In this document: piece by piece, positions 24,604-33,457 of the stretch | Position numbering within the stretch: position 1 is the first letter of the stretch | How the letters are laid out: each line of letters starts with the position of its first letter | DNA from: CAVLCC01 sp963661535 | GTDB taxonomy: Bacteria; Actinomycetota; Coriobacteriia; Coriobacteriales; CADBOM01 | DNA length: 45,251 nt | Direction: 5' to 3' | Assembly: GCA_963661535.1 (NCBI GenBank) | Contig: CAVLCC010000013.1 | Location: 1 to 45,251, forward strand | Position numbers and translations under genes: made by a program | Notes under the pieces: model-generated | Seen by the model: only the letters and a program-made list of their open reading frames with translations | Told to the model about the DNA's origin: nothing | Databases searched by the model: none

Positions 24604-24639
24604 GATCTGCATATAAAAAAAGATGAAAGGACTTATGTC

Positions 24640-25266
24640 ATGAATCTTGTTTTGCTAGGAGCACCTGGTGCTGGTAAAGGCACACAAGCAAAGATGCTCG
24701 TCGAAGAATTTGGATACGCACACATTTCCACTGGAGATATATTGCGTGCAGCTGTTAAAAACCAAACCGAACTTGGTTTAGAGGCAAAAAAATATATGGA
24801 TGCAGGAGATTTGGTTCCAGACTCTGTTGTTATTGGGCTTGTGGCAGAAAGACTAAAAGAGCCAGATACTCAAAAAGGCTTTATTTTAGATGGTTTTCCT
24901 CGCACAATTCCACAAGCAATGGCTCTATCAGAGGAGTTGGAGAAGCTCGGCAAAAAGCTAGATGCAGCACTTGCCGTTAATGTAGATTTTGAAGAGATCG
25001 TTCAAAGGCTAACTTCTCGTAGATGCTGCAAGGCTTGTGGCAAGATTGGAACTGTTGCAGATACAACATGCCCAGATTGCGGCGGAGAAATGTTCCAACG
25101 CGACGATGACAAAGAAGATGTTATTAGAAACAGGCTTGATGTTTATGAGAAAAACACAGCTCCTTTAATTGATTACTACCGAGGTGCAGACCTTCTCGTG
25201 GAAATCGAAAGCAAAGGCGAGCCAAAAGAGGTTTATTCTTTAGTTAAGCAGGCAATCAACCTCTAA
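24640..25266 (+). CDS. adk: Adenylate kinase
   Basis: Adenylate kinase interconverts ATP + AMP and 2 ADP. The 208-residue protein has the P-loop GAPGAGKGTQ, the AMP-site ISTGDILRAA, DGFPRT and a LID domain with four cysteines (C130, C133, C144, C147), the zinc-binding form typical of Gram-positive bacteria. It follows secY by 36 bases with GAAAGGA upstream, and a terminator follows. Confidence 0.98.
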   Translation: MNLVLLGAPGAGKGTQAKMLVEEFGYAHISTGDILRAAVKNQTELGLEAKKYMDAGDLVPDSVVIGLVAERLKEPDTQKGFILDGFPRTIPQAMALSEELEKLGKKLDAALAVNVDFEEIVQRLTSRRCCKACGKIGTVADTTCPDCGGEMFQRDDDKEDVIRNRLDVYEKNTAPLIDYYRGADLLVEIESKGEPKEVYSLVKQAINL

Positions 25267-25291
25267 GTGCGTATCATATAGATGATTTTGA

Positions 25292-25330
25292 GGCCCGGAT
25301 TCGCATTGCGAGTTCGGGCTTTATATTTTA
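25292..25330 (+). terminator. Terminator after adk
   Basis: GCCCG (25293-25297) pairs with CGGGC (25315-25319), with further internal pairing TCGC/GCGA across mismatches, followed by TTTATATTTT. It would end the long rpsL-adk ribosomal protein transcript, leaving map with its own promoter. No convincing promoter box was found in 25331-25411. Confidence 0.8.
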
Positions 25331-25411
25331 GATGCATTTTTATAAGAGGCAAATAGCCAATTTAGATGCAGGTGTCTATTTTAATTTGTACGATTTTTCT
25401 GGGGTGCGTTC

Positions 25412-26161
25412 ATGATTAAGATTAAGTCAGAAGAACAAATTGAAGCTATGAAAGAAGCCGGAAGGCTAAGTGCTAAGGCTCTTCGCAAAGTGGGAGAGAT
25501 GATTGAGCCTGGCATTACGACGATGGAGTTAGACCATAAGGCCGAGGCTATCATTAGGCTTGAGGGTGGCAAGCCAGCATTTAAGGGCTATGGAGGATTT
25601 CCGGGAAGCATTTGTTGTTCAGTTAACGACATGATAGTCCATGGCATTCCTTCTAATGATTTTGTTTTAAAAGACGGAGACATTGTTTCTATAGATACCG
25701 GCGCTATTGTAGATGGCTGGGTTGGCGATAATGCATGGACTTTTGCATGTGGAAAAATTAGCGACGATCTTAAAAGACTTTTGGAAGTTACCGAACAGTC
25801 TATGTGGAATGGAATTGATGCTGCAAGACCAGGCAACCATTTAGGAGATATTGGTCATGCAGTTCAGTCTGTGGCAGAGGGTGCTGGCTTTAAGGTTGTT
25901 CGTGAATATGTTGGCCATGGAGTGGGTCGAGATATGCACGAAGATCCCAATGTTCCAAATTTTGGAAAAGCAGGTCATGGCTTAAAACTAATAGAGGGTA
26001 TGGTTTTGGCAATTGAGCCTATGATAAATATGAAGTCTCATCGTACACGCAAATGCAAAGATGGTTGGGGTGTAAAGACTGCAGATCACTTGCCATCGGC
26101 GCATTTTGAGAGAACTGTAGCTATTACTGCACAAGGTCCAGTGGTTTTAACCAAGGAGTAA
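25412..26161 (+). CDS. map: Methionine aminopeptidase, type I
   Basis: This enzyme removes the N-terminal Met from nascent proteins. The 249-residue protein has all the metal and substrate ligands in order: VHGIP His, the Asp pair in SIDTGAIVDGWVGDNAW, GHGVGRDMHEDP, IEPM and the closing Glu in HFERTVAI. ATG 25412 has a GGGGTG site 5 bases upstream. It is 4 bases before leuC, so these are probably one transcript. Confidence 0.97.
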   Translation: MIKIKSEEQIEAMKEAGRLSAKALRKVGEMIEPGITTMELDHKAEAIIRLEGGKPAFKGYGGFPGSICCSVNDMIVHGIPSNDFVLKDGDIVSIDTGAIVDGWVGDNAWTFACGKISDDLKRLLEVTEQSMWNGIDAARPGNHLGDIGHAVQSVAEGAGFKVVREYVGHGVGRDMHEDPNVPNFGKAGHGLKLIEGMVLAIEPMINMKSHRTRKCKDGWGVKTADHLPSAHFERTVAITAQGPVVLTKE

Positions 26162-26165
26162 AAAG

Positions 26166-27434
26166 ATGAAAAGAAAAATGACTATTGCAGAAAAAATTCT
26201 ATGCGCACACAGCTCGGCAGAAGAACTTGAGCCAGGACAACTTGTTGAGTGCGATCTAGACATTGTTCTAGCAAATGACATTACAGCTCCAATTGCTATT
26301 AAGGAGTTTGGCAAGCTAGGGTGTGACAAAGTATTTGATAAAGACAAGATTGTTCTTGTTGGAGATCACTACTGCCCCAACAAGGATATTAAAAGCGCAA
26401 TTCAAGCCAAGGATATGCGCGAGTTTGCAAGAAAATTTTCGATTACTCACTATTATGATGTGGGACGTGCAGGCGTTGAACACTCCTTATTGCCCGAGCA
26501 AGGCGTTGTGGGAGCAGGAGACCTCATCATTGGTGCAGACTCACACACATGCACTTATGGTGCCCTAGGAGCACTTTCAACTGGCATGGGTTCTACAGAT
26601 ATTGGAATGGCTTATGCTACAGGCAAGGCATGGTTTAAAGTTCCTCAAACCATCAAAGTTGTGCTAGAGGGTCATCTCCAAAAACATGTGTATGCAAAAG
26701 ACATAATTTTGCACCTAATTGGAACAATTGGTGTAGACGGTGCACTTTATCAGGCTCTAGAATTTTATGGCGATACGGTAGATGAGTTAGATGTTGACGA
26801 TAGAATGACTATCTCAAACATGGCCATAGAGTGTGGAGCCAAGGCAGGAATTTTCCCAGCAGACCAAAAGACTCTAGATTACCTCGATGGCAGATTTGAG
26901 CGCGAACCCAAAGTCTTTAAAGCCGACGAGGGTGCTCAATATTCTAGAGTTGTAACAATTGATTGCAACAATCTAAAGCCAACAGTTGCACTGCCGCACC
27001 TTCCATCTAATACAAAGCCAGTGGACGAGGTGGGGGACATGCCAATTGACCAGTCTGTTATTGGATCTTGCACAAATGGACACATAAACGACATGCGCAT
27101 TGCTGCTCAAATTCTCAAAGGACACAAAGTTGCGCCCACAACCAGATGCATCATTATTCCTGCTACACAAGAAATTTATAAGCAGTGCATCAAAGAGGGC
27201 TTGATAGATATTTTCTTGGACGCGCAATGTGCGGTTTCTACTCCAACGTGTGGTCCTTGCCTTGGAGGATACATGGGAGTGCTTGCACCTCATGAGCGTT
27301 CGGTTGCAACAACAAATCGCAACTTTATTGGACGCATGGGCGATGCAACTTCTGAAGTAATTTTGTCGTCTCCAGCGGTAGCTGCTGCATCTGCAATTGC
27401 TGGACGCATAGTATCTCCAAACGAAATTGATTAG
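26166..27434 (+). CDS. leuC: 3-Isopropylmalate dehydratase large subunit
   Basis: With LeuD this enzyme isomerises 2- to 3-isopropylmalate in leucine synthesis. The 422-residue form belongs to the compact LeuC/HacA group of aconitase-like enzymes. It shows GADSHTCTYGALGAL, the first cluster Cys in GSCTNGH and the other two in CGPCLGG, for a [4Fe-4S] cluster. AAGGAG at the end of map serves as ribosome binding site for ATG 26166. A second ATG at 26178 is possible. leuA is not in the window. Confidence 0.95.
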   Translation: MKRKMTIAEKILCAHSSAEELEPGQLVECDLDIVLANDITAPIAIKEFGKLGCDKVFDKDKIVLVGDHYCPNKDIKSAIQAKDMREFARKFSITHYYDVGRAGVEHSLLPEQGVVGAGDLIIGADSHTCTYGALGALSTGMGSTDIGMAYATGKAWFKVPQTIKVVLEGHLQKHVYAKDIILHLIGTIGVDGALYQALEFYGDTVDELDVDDRMTISNMAIECGAKAGIFPADQKTLDYLDGRFEREPKVFKADEGAQYSRVVTIDCNNLKPTVALPHLPSNTKPVDEVGDMPIDQSVIGSCTNGHINDMRIAAQILKGHKVAPTTRCIIIPATQEIYKQCIKEGLIDIFLDAQCAVSTPTCGPCLGGYMGVLAPHERSVATTNRNFIGRMGDATSEVILSSPAVAAASAIAGRIVSPNEID

Positions 27435-27440
27435 GAGGAA

Positions 27441-27929
27441 ATGATGATTGAGGGAAAAGCACACCGATTTGGCAGAGATATAGATACTGATGCAATTATT
27501 GCTGCACGCTATTTAAATGTTAGTGACCCAGACGAACTTGCCAAACACTGCATGGAGGATATAGATTCGGATTTTATTAACAGGGTTCACAAGGGCGACA
27601 TTATGGTTGCAGACCAAAATTTTGGTTGTGGATCTTCTAGAGAGCATGCTCCTATAGCAATTAAAGCAGTTGGGTGCGACGCGGTTATAGCAAAAAGCTT
27701 TGCAAGAATTTTTTATCGAAATGCCATAAATATTGGTCTTCCAATTTTGGAGTGCCCCGAGGCAGCAGATGGAATTTCTGATGGCGATAATGTGAGCATA
27801 GACACAAAGACAGGCATTATCAAAAATCTAACTACTGGACAAGAGTTTAAGGCTCATCCGTTTCCTGAGTTTATAAATCAAATTATAGATGCAGGCGGAC
27901 TTGTTGAGCGCACAAAGAAACTTCTATAA
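27441..27929 (+). CDS. leuD: 3-Isopropylmalate dehydratase small subunit
   Basis: This is the swivelling small subunit that completes the LeuCD active site. The 162-residue product shows the family features GRDIDTDAIIAARYL and NFGCGSSREHAPIA, with INIGLPILE near the end. AGGAGG lies 4-5 bases before the ATG pair at 27441. It follows leuC by 6 bases and precedes leuB by 16. Confidence 0.97.
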   Translation: MMIEGKAHRFGRDIDTDAIIAARYLNVSDPDELAKHCMEDIDSDFINRVHKGDIMVADQNFGCGSSREHAPIAIKAVGCDAVIAKSFARIFYRNAINIGLPILECPEAADGISDGDNVSIDTKTGIIKNLTTGQEFKAHPFPEFINQIIDAGGLVERTKKLL

Positions 27930-27945
27930 AAGGAGAAGCTTACAC

Positions 27946-29049
27946 ATGAAAAAGATTTGTATTCTATCTGGAGATGGCATAGGTCCAGAGATTATGCAGC
28001 AAGCACGTCGAGTGCTAGATAAAGTTGAGGAGCTTTTTGGAGAGAAGTTTGAATATAACGAGGAGCTCATTGGAGGCTGCGCTATAGATGCTACGGGTAG
28101 CGCTTTCCCTAGTCAAACCGAGGCTGCATGCTTAGACGCAGACGCTGTTTTGTTAGCTTCTGTGGGCGGTCCTAAATGGGATAAGGGCGAGGTTAGACCT
28201 GAGCAGGGTCTTTTGGCTTTGCGCAAGTCTATGGACACATATTGCAACTTGCGTCCAATCACAATCTTCGATTCTCTAATTAACTCTTCAACACTAAAGC
28301 CCGAGGTGGTGCGAGGCGTAGACCTCATGATCGTGCGTGAGCTCACAGGCGGCATTTATTTTGGCACGCGTGAGACTCGCAACAATGTTGAGGGAGCTGG
28401 CGAAGATGGCAAAAGCGGAAGCGTTGCTTTTGACACCATGGAATATAGCGAATATGAGATTTTGCGCATAGCAACATATGCCTTTGAGGTCGCGCAAAAG
28501 CGTGGCAAGCATGTAACTCTTGTTGACAAGGCTAACGTGCTAGACACTTCAAAGCTTTGGAGAAAGCTTGTTCATGAGCTTGGTCAGTCTAAGTATCCGG
28601 ATATTGAGCTAGATGACATGCTAGTTGACAATGCTGCTATGCAGTTAGTTAAAAACCCAGGATTTTTTGATGTAGTGCTAACAGAGAATAGCTTTGGAGA
28701 TATTTTATCTGACGAGGCTTCGATGATTACAGGCTCGCTTGGAATGTTGGCTTCGGCTTCGCTAGGTTCTAAGACGCCAATTTTTGAGCCATGCCATGGC
28801 TCTGCTCCAGATATTGCAGGCAAAGGGGTGGCAAATCCTTTGGCTCAAATTTTAACCGTAGCAATGATGCTTAGATATGCTTTTGATTTAAGTGACGCTG
28901 CAAACTGCATAGAAACTGCAGTTAACAACGTGCTGGAAGATGGCTGGTTTACAGCAGACATTGCACCTGCATGTTGTGAAAGCACACATATTTTGGGATC
29001 TGTGGCAATGGGCGATAAAGTATTAGAGGCAATGGATAAGGTCAAATAA
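27946..29049 (+). CDS. leuB: 3-Isopropylmalate dehydrogenase
   Basis: LeuB oxidatively decarboxylates 3-isopropylmalate with NAD to the leucine keto acid. ATG 27946, after AGGAG (27931-27935), gives 367 residues; the longer frame from 27889 overlaps leuD. Motifs seen include LSGDGIGPEI, LLASVGGPKWD, RPEQGLLALRK, REL.GGIYFG, VDKANVLDTSKLWRK and FGDILSDEASMITGSLGML, with EPCHGSAPDIAGKG for NAD binding. Confidence 0.98.
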   Translation: MKKICILSGDGIGPEIMQQARRVLDKVEELFGEKFEYNEELIGGCAIDATGSAFPSQTEAACLDADAVLLASVGGPKWDKGEVRPEQGLLALRKSMDTYCNLRPITIFDSLINSSTLKPEVVRGVDLMIVRELTGGIYFGTRETRNNVEGAGEDGKSGSVAFDTMEYSEYEILRIATYAFEVAQKRGKHVTLVDKANVLDTSKLWRKLVHELGQSKYPDIELDDMLVDNAAMQLVKNPGFFDVVLTENSFGDILSDEASMITGSLGMLASASLGSKTPIFEPCHGSAPDIAGKGVANPLAQILTVAMMLRYAFDLSDAANCIETAVNNVLEDGWFTADIAPACCESTHILGSVAMGDKVLEAMDKVK

Positions 29050-29142
29050 CAATATGCGCATTTTGCAGTACTTTCGTTATAGATTTTTTTAGATGTTTAG
29101 ATTGATAAAAAACGATAGGCAACATTTTAGGAGGAATTTAAA

Positions 29143-30060
29143 ATGGCATCGGTTGTAGAAAGCGAATTTATTTGGAAAAATGGTGAACTGATCCCTTGGG
29201 CAGATGCTACAACACATGTTTTAACACATGCGTTGCATTATGGAACTGCTGTTTTTGAGGGGGCAAGATGCTATAAAACAGAAAATGGTTCGGCTGCATT
29301 TCGTCTTGAAGATCACATGAAAAGGCTTGTTCGCTCAGCAAATATGGTTTTGATGCCTTTGTCTTATAGTGCAGAACAACTCTGCGATGCATGCGTTGAG
29401 CTAATTCGCGCGAATAAACTAGAATCTTGCTACATTAGACCAATTGCTTATAGAGGATATGGATCTATGGGTGTTGATCCTAGAGAGTCCCCTGTAGATG
29501 TTGTAATTGCAGTATGGCCTTGGGATGCATATCTTGGTCAAGAAGCCCTAGACCGTGGAGTATCTGTTGCAGTTTCTTCTTGGAGACAGCGCTCTGCAAA
29601 CTCAACTCCTGGTGCGGTTAAGTCGTCTGCTAGTTATCTAAACTCTGGTCTTGCTCATATGGAAGTTGCAATCAATGGATATGGTGAGGCAATCTTATTA
29701 AATGAGAGTGGAACAGTTGCAGAAGGATCTGGAGAAAATATCTTTATCGCACGCGAAGGAGAGCTTTTGACTCCTCCACTTTCAGATGGTTGCTTGGCAG
29801 GAATTACACGCGACTCGGTTATTAAAATTGCACGTGATGCAGGATATACAGTTAGAGAGCAATCATTGTTGCGCACAGATCTTTATGCAGCCGATGAGGT
29901 ATTTATGACTGGATCTGCAGCTGAGCTAACACCGGTTAACTCCATAGATAAACGCGAGGTTCCATGTCCTGGCCCTATTACAAAAGACGTACAAAAGCGC
30001 TTCTTTGATGTACTAAGAGGCAAAAATGAAAAATTTGTTGCTTGGAATCACGCAATTTAA
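29143..30060 (+). CDS. ilvE: Branched-chain amino acid aminotransferase, class IV
   Basis: This PLP enzyme makes Leu, Ile and Val from their keto acids. The 305-residue fold-type IV protein shows HYGTAVFEGARCY, the PLP lysine at about K160 (GAVKSSASYLNS), LNESGTVAEGSGENIFI and MTGSAAELTPV near the C-terminus. TTAGGAGGAA lies 8 bases before ATG 29143. It follows leuB after 93 bases, completing the leucine route. Some class IV enzymes act on other substrates, but the fit to BCAT is good. Confidence 0.94.
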   Translation: MASVVESEFIWKNGELIPWADATTHVLTHALHYGTAVFEGARCYKTENGSAAFRLEDHMKRLVRSANMVLMPLSYSAEQLCDACVELIRANKLESCYIRPIAYRGYGSMGVDPRESPVDVVIAVWPWDAYLGQEALDRGVSVAVSSWRQRSANSTPGAVKSSASYLNSGLAHMEVAINGYGEAILLNESGTVAEGSGENIFIAREGELLTPPLSDGCLAGITRDSVIKIARDAGYTVREQSLLRTDLYAADEVFMTGSAAELTPVNSIDKREVPCPGPITKDVQKRFFDVLRGKNEKFVAWNHAI

Positions 30061-30117
30061 GGGTTTTTTTGACAAGGGCATTATATAAACACTAACTACA
30101 AAGATATAGGAGATAAG

Positions 30118-33063
30118 TTGAGCAATAACGCATTTTTGGAGTCGGCTCCAAGTTCACTAAAAGTTGGCAATACGGTTAGCGGATTTGAAGTTCAAAAAAT
30201 TGACGAAGTTCCAGAGATTTCTACAATCGCATACGTTATGAAACACATCTCAACGGGTGCTCGTTTGCTTTATATGCGAAATGAGGACTCCAACAAAACA
30301 TTTTCTATATCTTTTAAGACGCCCCCCTCAAACGACACAGGAGTGTTTCATATTTTGGAACACTCTGTTTTGTGTGGCTCCGATAACTATCCTGTAAAAG
30401 AGCCCTTTGTTGATCTGCTCAAAAGCTCGATGCAAACGTTTTTAAATGCTATGACATTTCCGGATAAAACAGTTTATCCCGTGTCTAGCACAAATGAGCG
30501 CGACTTGCAAAATCTTGCGAGTATCTACATAGATGCAGTGCTAAATCCTGCAATCTATACCAACCCAAAGATTTTGCAGCAAGAGGGTTGGCACTATGAG
30601 GTGGCAAACAACCCTGAGCACACACTTAGCACAAACGGCGTTGTTTATAGCGAGATGAAAGGCGCACTTTCAGATCCCGACTCTGTTCTAAACGACGCCT
30701 TGATGCGCTCATTATTTCCAGATTCTCCATATTCATATGAGTCTGGCGGAGACCCAAAGAATATTCCTGAACTAACTTATGAGGAGTTTTTGGACACACA
30801 TTCTCGCCACTATAGGCTAGATAACAGCTATACGCTGCTATATGGCAATATGGATATAGAATGCTTCTTGGATTTTTTGGATAAGAAATATTCGGCTGCA
30901 AAGATCAGAAGCGATAAAGGTCCAAATCCGCTACCTATGCAAGATGCAGTGCGAGTTGTTGGAGTGCGTCAAGAGATGGCAACTACTTCCGATAATTCGA
31001 GCGTAGCTCAAGGTTATGTTATTTCTACTGCAAAAGATAGAGAAAAGCTTGTTGCTACACAGATCATTATTAACACTTTGATGGGTTCAAACGAAGCTCC
31101 CCTAAAAAGGGCAATACTAGATAGCGATATTGCAGGTTCGGCTAGTCATACTGTGATAATGGAAGTTTTGCAGCCATTTGTGTTGCTGCAAATAAACGGA
31201 CTAAAAGTCGGAGATGCCGAAGTTAAGTTTAGACAGATCGTGCATGATGTCTGTTCAGAAATTGCAGATAAAGGTTTTGATCAAGAGCTGCTTCTTTCAA
31301 CAATTTCTCATATGGAATTTTGCTGCAGAGAGGGCAATTTGAGTTGCGAAGACGGAGTTGGATATGCAATGTCAACCTTGGTTAGTTGGCTCTATGACGA
31401 CTCCATGTCTACTACGCACCTGCACTATGCAGACTTGCTCGATAAAATGCGTGGCTATACAAAAGATGGCTCAAATTATTTTGAGAAATTGCTTAAAGAG
31501 GTAATAGTCCAAAACCCCCACATGGCAAGTGTGGAGCTTGTTCCGGTCGATACGGATCCCTCACTCTGGGAGACCCAGAAAATGAGCGAGCTGCGTGCAA
31601 CTTTGAGTGATAGTGAGCTAGATGAGATTGCAACAAACGTAGATGAATTGCGTGAGATGCAAGAGGCTCCAGATTCTCCTGAAGCAAAAGCAACCATTCC
31701 AAAATTGTCACTAAAAGATATTGGAGATGCTCCGCTAGATGCAGGTTACGATTATATAGATGACAAACAATGCATTTTGCACAACGTTGATACGCATGGA
31801 ATTGTATATGCTTCTAGATTTTTTGACCTAGGCGCACTTGAGGCGAGCGATATATCTTATGTTTGGCTTTTGGCTAAGATGCTTGGCAAGGTCGACACGG
31901 ACAAGCATAGTGCTGCGGATTTGATTACGCTTATGAAGGGCGAGCTCGGTAACCTCTCGTTTGCAATGCGCGTATACGAAAATCTAGACAATGTGGCTTC
32001 GCCTCATGTGTTTTTGGAGGCAAATGGATCTGCTCTTTCGCAAAAACTGAGCAGCTTGATTGATATTTCTAAAGAGGTAATGCTCACAAGTTGCCTAGAC
32101 GACAAGCAGCGTATTCAAAATATTTTGGAACAAGAAAAGGTTTATACCGAGCAGCTTATTGTAAATGCTGCACATATGGTGTCTGGAACAAGGCTTGGGT
32201 CTATGTTTAGACCTGCTCAAGTCTTGCAAGATCAGCTGATTGGAGTTGAGCACTATCGCTTTGTAAAAGATACTCTAAATGGTTTTGCGGACAAGTCGCA
32301 AGATATAATTTATAAGCTACAAGATCTTGCTGCAAAGATATTTATAGATGTGCCAAGTTCTATATATAGCTTTGCAGGCAGCGAGGATGATTATAAAAAG
32401 TTTTGGGATATTAACCCGTCTTTGGGCACAATAAATGGTTTAGAACATGCAGACTTTGGCAAGCTCAAGGTTGAGACTCACAACAACAAAAACGAGGCAT
32501 TTATTATTCCATCAAATGTTGCATTTGTTGCATCAGGAAACGACTGCCTTCCATATAACAAAACATACACTGGAGCTAACGGAGTCGCATCAAATGCGTT
32601 AGGTCTAGACTATCTTTGGACGCAGGTTCGCGTAAAAGGAGGGGCTTATGGAGCAGCAGGACGAGTCCCTAGATCTCAGCTTGCGCTTTTCTACTCTTAT
32701 CGTGATCCTCATATTGACCAAACTCTCACAACATTTAAAAACTCAGGAGAGTGGCTCAAAAACTATGAACCCGATAATGAAACACTAGAGGGTTTAAAGA
32801 TAAGCACAGTTTCGTCTAGTGATGCCCCACAAAAGCCAAGGGTTAAGGTGGCTGAAGAAAATGCAAGGTACTTCTGTGGAATTGCCAAGGAAGAAAAAGC
32901 AAAGCACAGACAAGAGGCGATTGACGCTACATTAGACGATTTGCATCAAGTGGGTAACACGCTTTGTAATGTTATGGAAAACTGCACAACTTGTGCATTT
33001 GCCAGCAGTGATATGATTGCAAAGTCAAAGATAGACTTTGAAGTTGTTGACTTATTTGCCTAA
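30118..33063 (+). CDS. M16C-family zinc metallopeptidase (presequence protease-like)
   Basis: This large peptidase resembles the PreP/Cym1 group, which degrades short peptides inside a closed chamber. The 981-residue product has the inverted zinc motif HxxEH as HILEH (H78, E81, H82), followed by E179 in VVYSEMKGA as third ligand. Four M16-like modules and a helical hinge fit the length. It begins at TTG 30118, about 5 bases after AGGAGA, and has no signal peptide, so it is probably cytoplasmic. Its neighbours are ilvE and a TrpR-type regulator; a role in peptide recycling is inferred. Confidence 0.9.
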   Translation: MSNNAFLESAPSSLKVGNTVSGFEVQKIDEVPEISTIAYVMKHISTGARLLYMRNEDSNKTFSISFKTPPSNDTGVFHILEHSVLCGSDNYPVKEPFVDLLKSSMQTFLNAMTFPDKTVYPVSSTNERDLQNLASIYIDAVLNPAIYTNPKILQQEGWHYEVANNPEHTLSTNGVVYSEMKGALSDPDSVLNDALMRSLFPDSPYSYESGGDPKNIPELTYEEFLDTHSRHYRLDNSYTLLYGNMDIECFLDFLDKKYSAAKIRSDKGPNPLPMQDAVRVVGVRQEMATTSDNSSVAQGYVISTAKDREKLVATQIIINTLMGSNEAPLKRAILDSDIAGSASHTVIMEVLQPFVLLQINGLKVGDAEVKFRQIVHDVCSEIADKGFDQELLLSTISHMEFCCREGNLSCEDGVGYAMSTLVSWLYDDSMSTTHLHYADLLDKMRGYTKDGSNYFEKLLKEVIVQNPHMASVELVPVDTDPSLWETQKMSELRATLSDSELDEIATNVDELREMQEAPDSPEAKATIPKLSLKDIGDAPLDAGYDYIDDKQCILHNVDTHGIVYASRFFDLGALEASDISYVWLLAKMLGKVDTDKHSAADLITLMKGELGNLSFAMRVYENLDNVASPHVFLEANGSALSQKLSSLIDISKEVMLTSCLDDKQRIQNILEQEKVYTEQLIVNAAHMVSGTRLGSMFRPAQVLQDQLIGVEHYRFVKDTLNGFADKSQDIIYKLQDLAAKIFIDVPSSIYSFAGSEDDYKKFWDINPSLGTINGLEHADFGKLKVETHNNKNEAFIIPSNVAFVASGNDCLPYNKTYTGANGVASNALGLDYLWTQVRVKGGAYGAAGRVPRSQLALFYSYRDPHIDQTLTTFKNSGEWLKNYEPDNETLEGLKISTVSSSDAPQKPRVKVAEENARYFCGIAKEEKAKHRQEAIDATLDDLHQVGNTLCNVMENCTTCAFASSDMIAKSKIDFEVVDLFA

Positions 33064-33112
33064 AAAATTTTAGGTCGACTAGATTTTAGATTTTAGAAAA
33101 AGGGTTTTGGTT

Positions 33113-33406
33113 TTGGATAAAAATAGCAACAATCAAGAGATTGCAGATTTGTGCAACGTATTTGCTAAACTAGATAATCCACAAGATATAAGAAGTTTTT
33201 TGGAGGACTTGTGCACCATCAAGGAGCTGCAAGACTTTGCTCAGCGTCTTAGTGTTGCCAGAAAGCTTGACGCAGGAGAGCCCTATACATCTATTAGTGA
33301 TTTGACTGGAGCATCTGCCACAACAATAGCAAGGGTGTCTAAATGCCTAAACTATGGATCCGGTGGCTATAGGCATGTTATAGATAACATCTTAAAAAAG
33401 TCTTAA
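33113..33406 (+). CDS. TrpR-family regulator, YerC/YecD (HisR) type
   Basis: This small helical DNA-binding protein of the Trp repressor superfamily has about 97 residues. The central region ELQDFAQRLSVARKLDAGE and the helix-turn-helix SISDLTGASATTIARVSKCL, followed by YGSGGYRHVID, are the hallmarks of the YerC/YecD group. TTG 33113 is preferred because AAAGGG ends about 8 bases upstream; TTG 33107 is in frame but too close to that site. A YerC-type protein has been described, as I recall, as the histidine regulator HisR in Gram-positive bacteria. Its position 51 bases before dnaE and the his operon supports that role here. Confidence 0.88.
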   Translation: MDKNSNNQEIADLCNVFAKLDNPQDIRSFLEDLCTIKELQDFAQRLSVARKLDAGEPYTSISDLTGASATTIARVSKCLNYGSGGYRHVIDNILKKS

Positions 33407-33457
33407 TATAAAACTTATAAAATATCAACTTGCATAATACAAAAGAGAGAAGCGAGC

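Noticed and set aside
29054..29092. Tiny frame reading MRILQYFRYRFF upstream of ilvE, aromatic-rich like a leader peptide
   Set aside because: It has no ribosome binding site, and no terminator or competing stems follow, unlike the aroF leader.
30068..30092. TTGACA before the M16C gene as a promoter
   Set aside because: No acceptable -10 box at 16-18 bases; the TATAAA present is too close.
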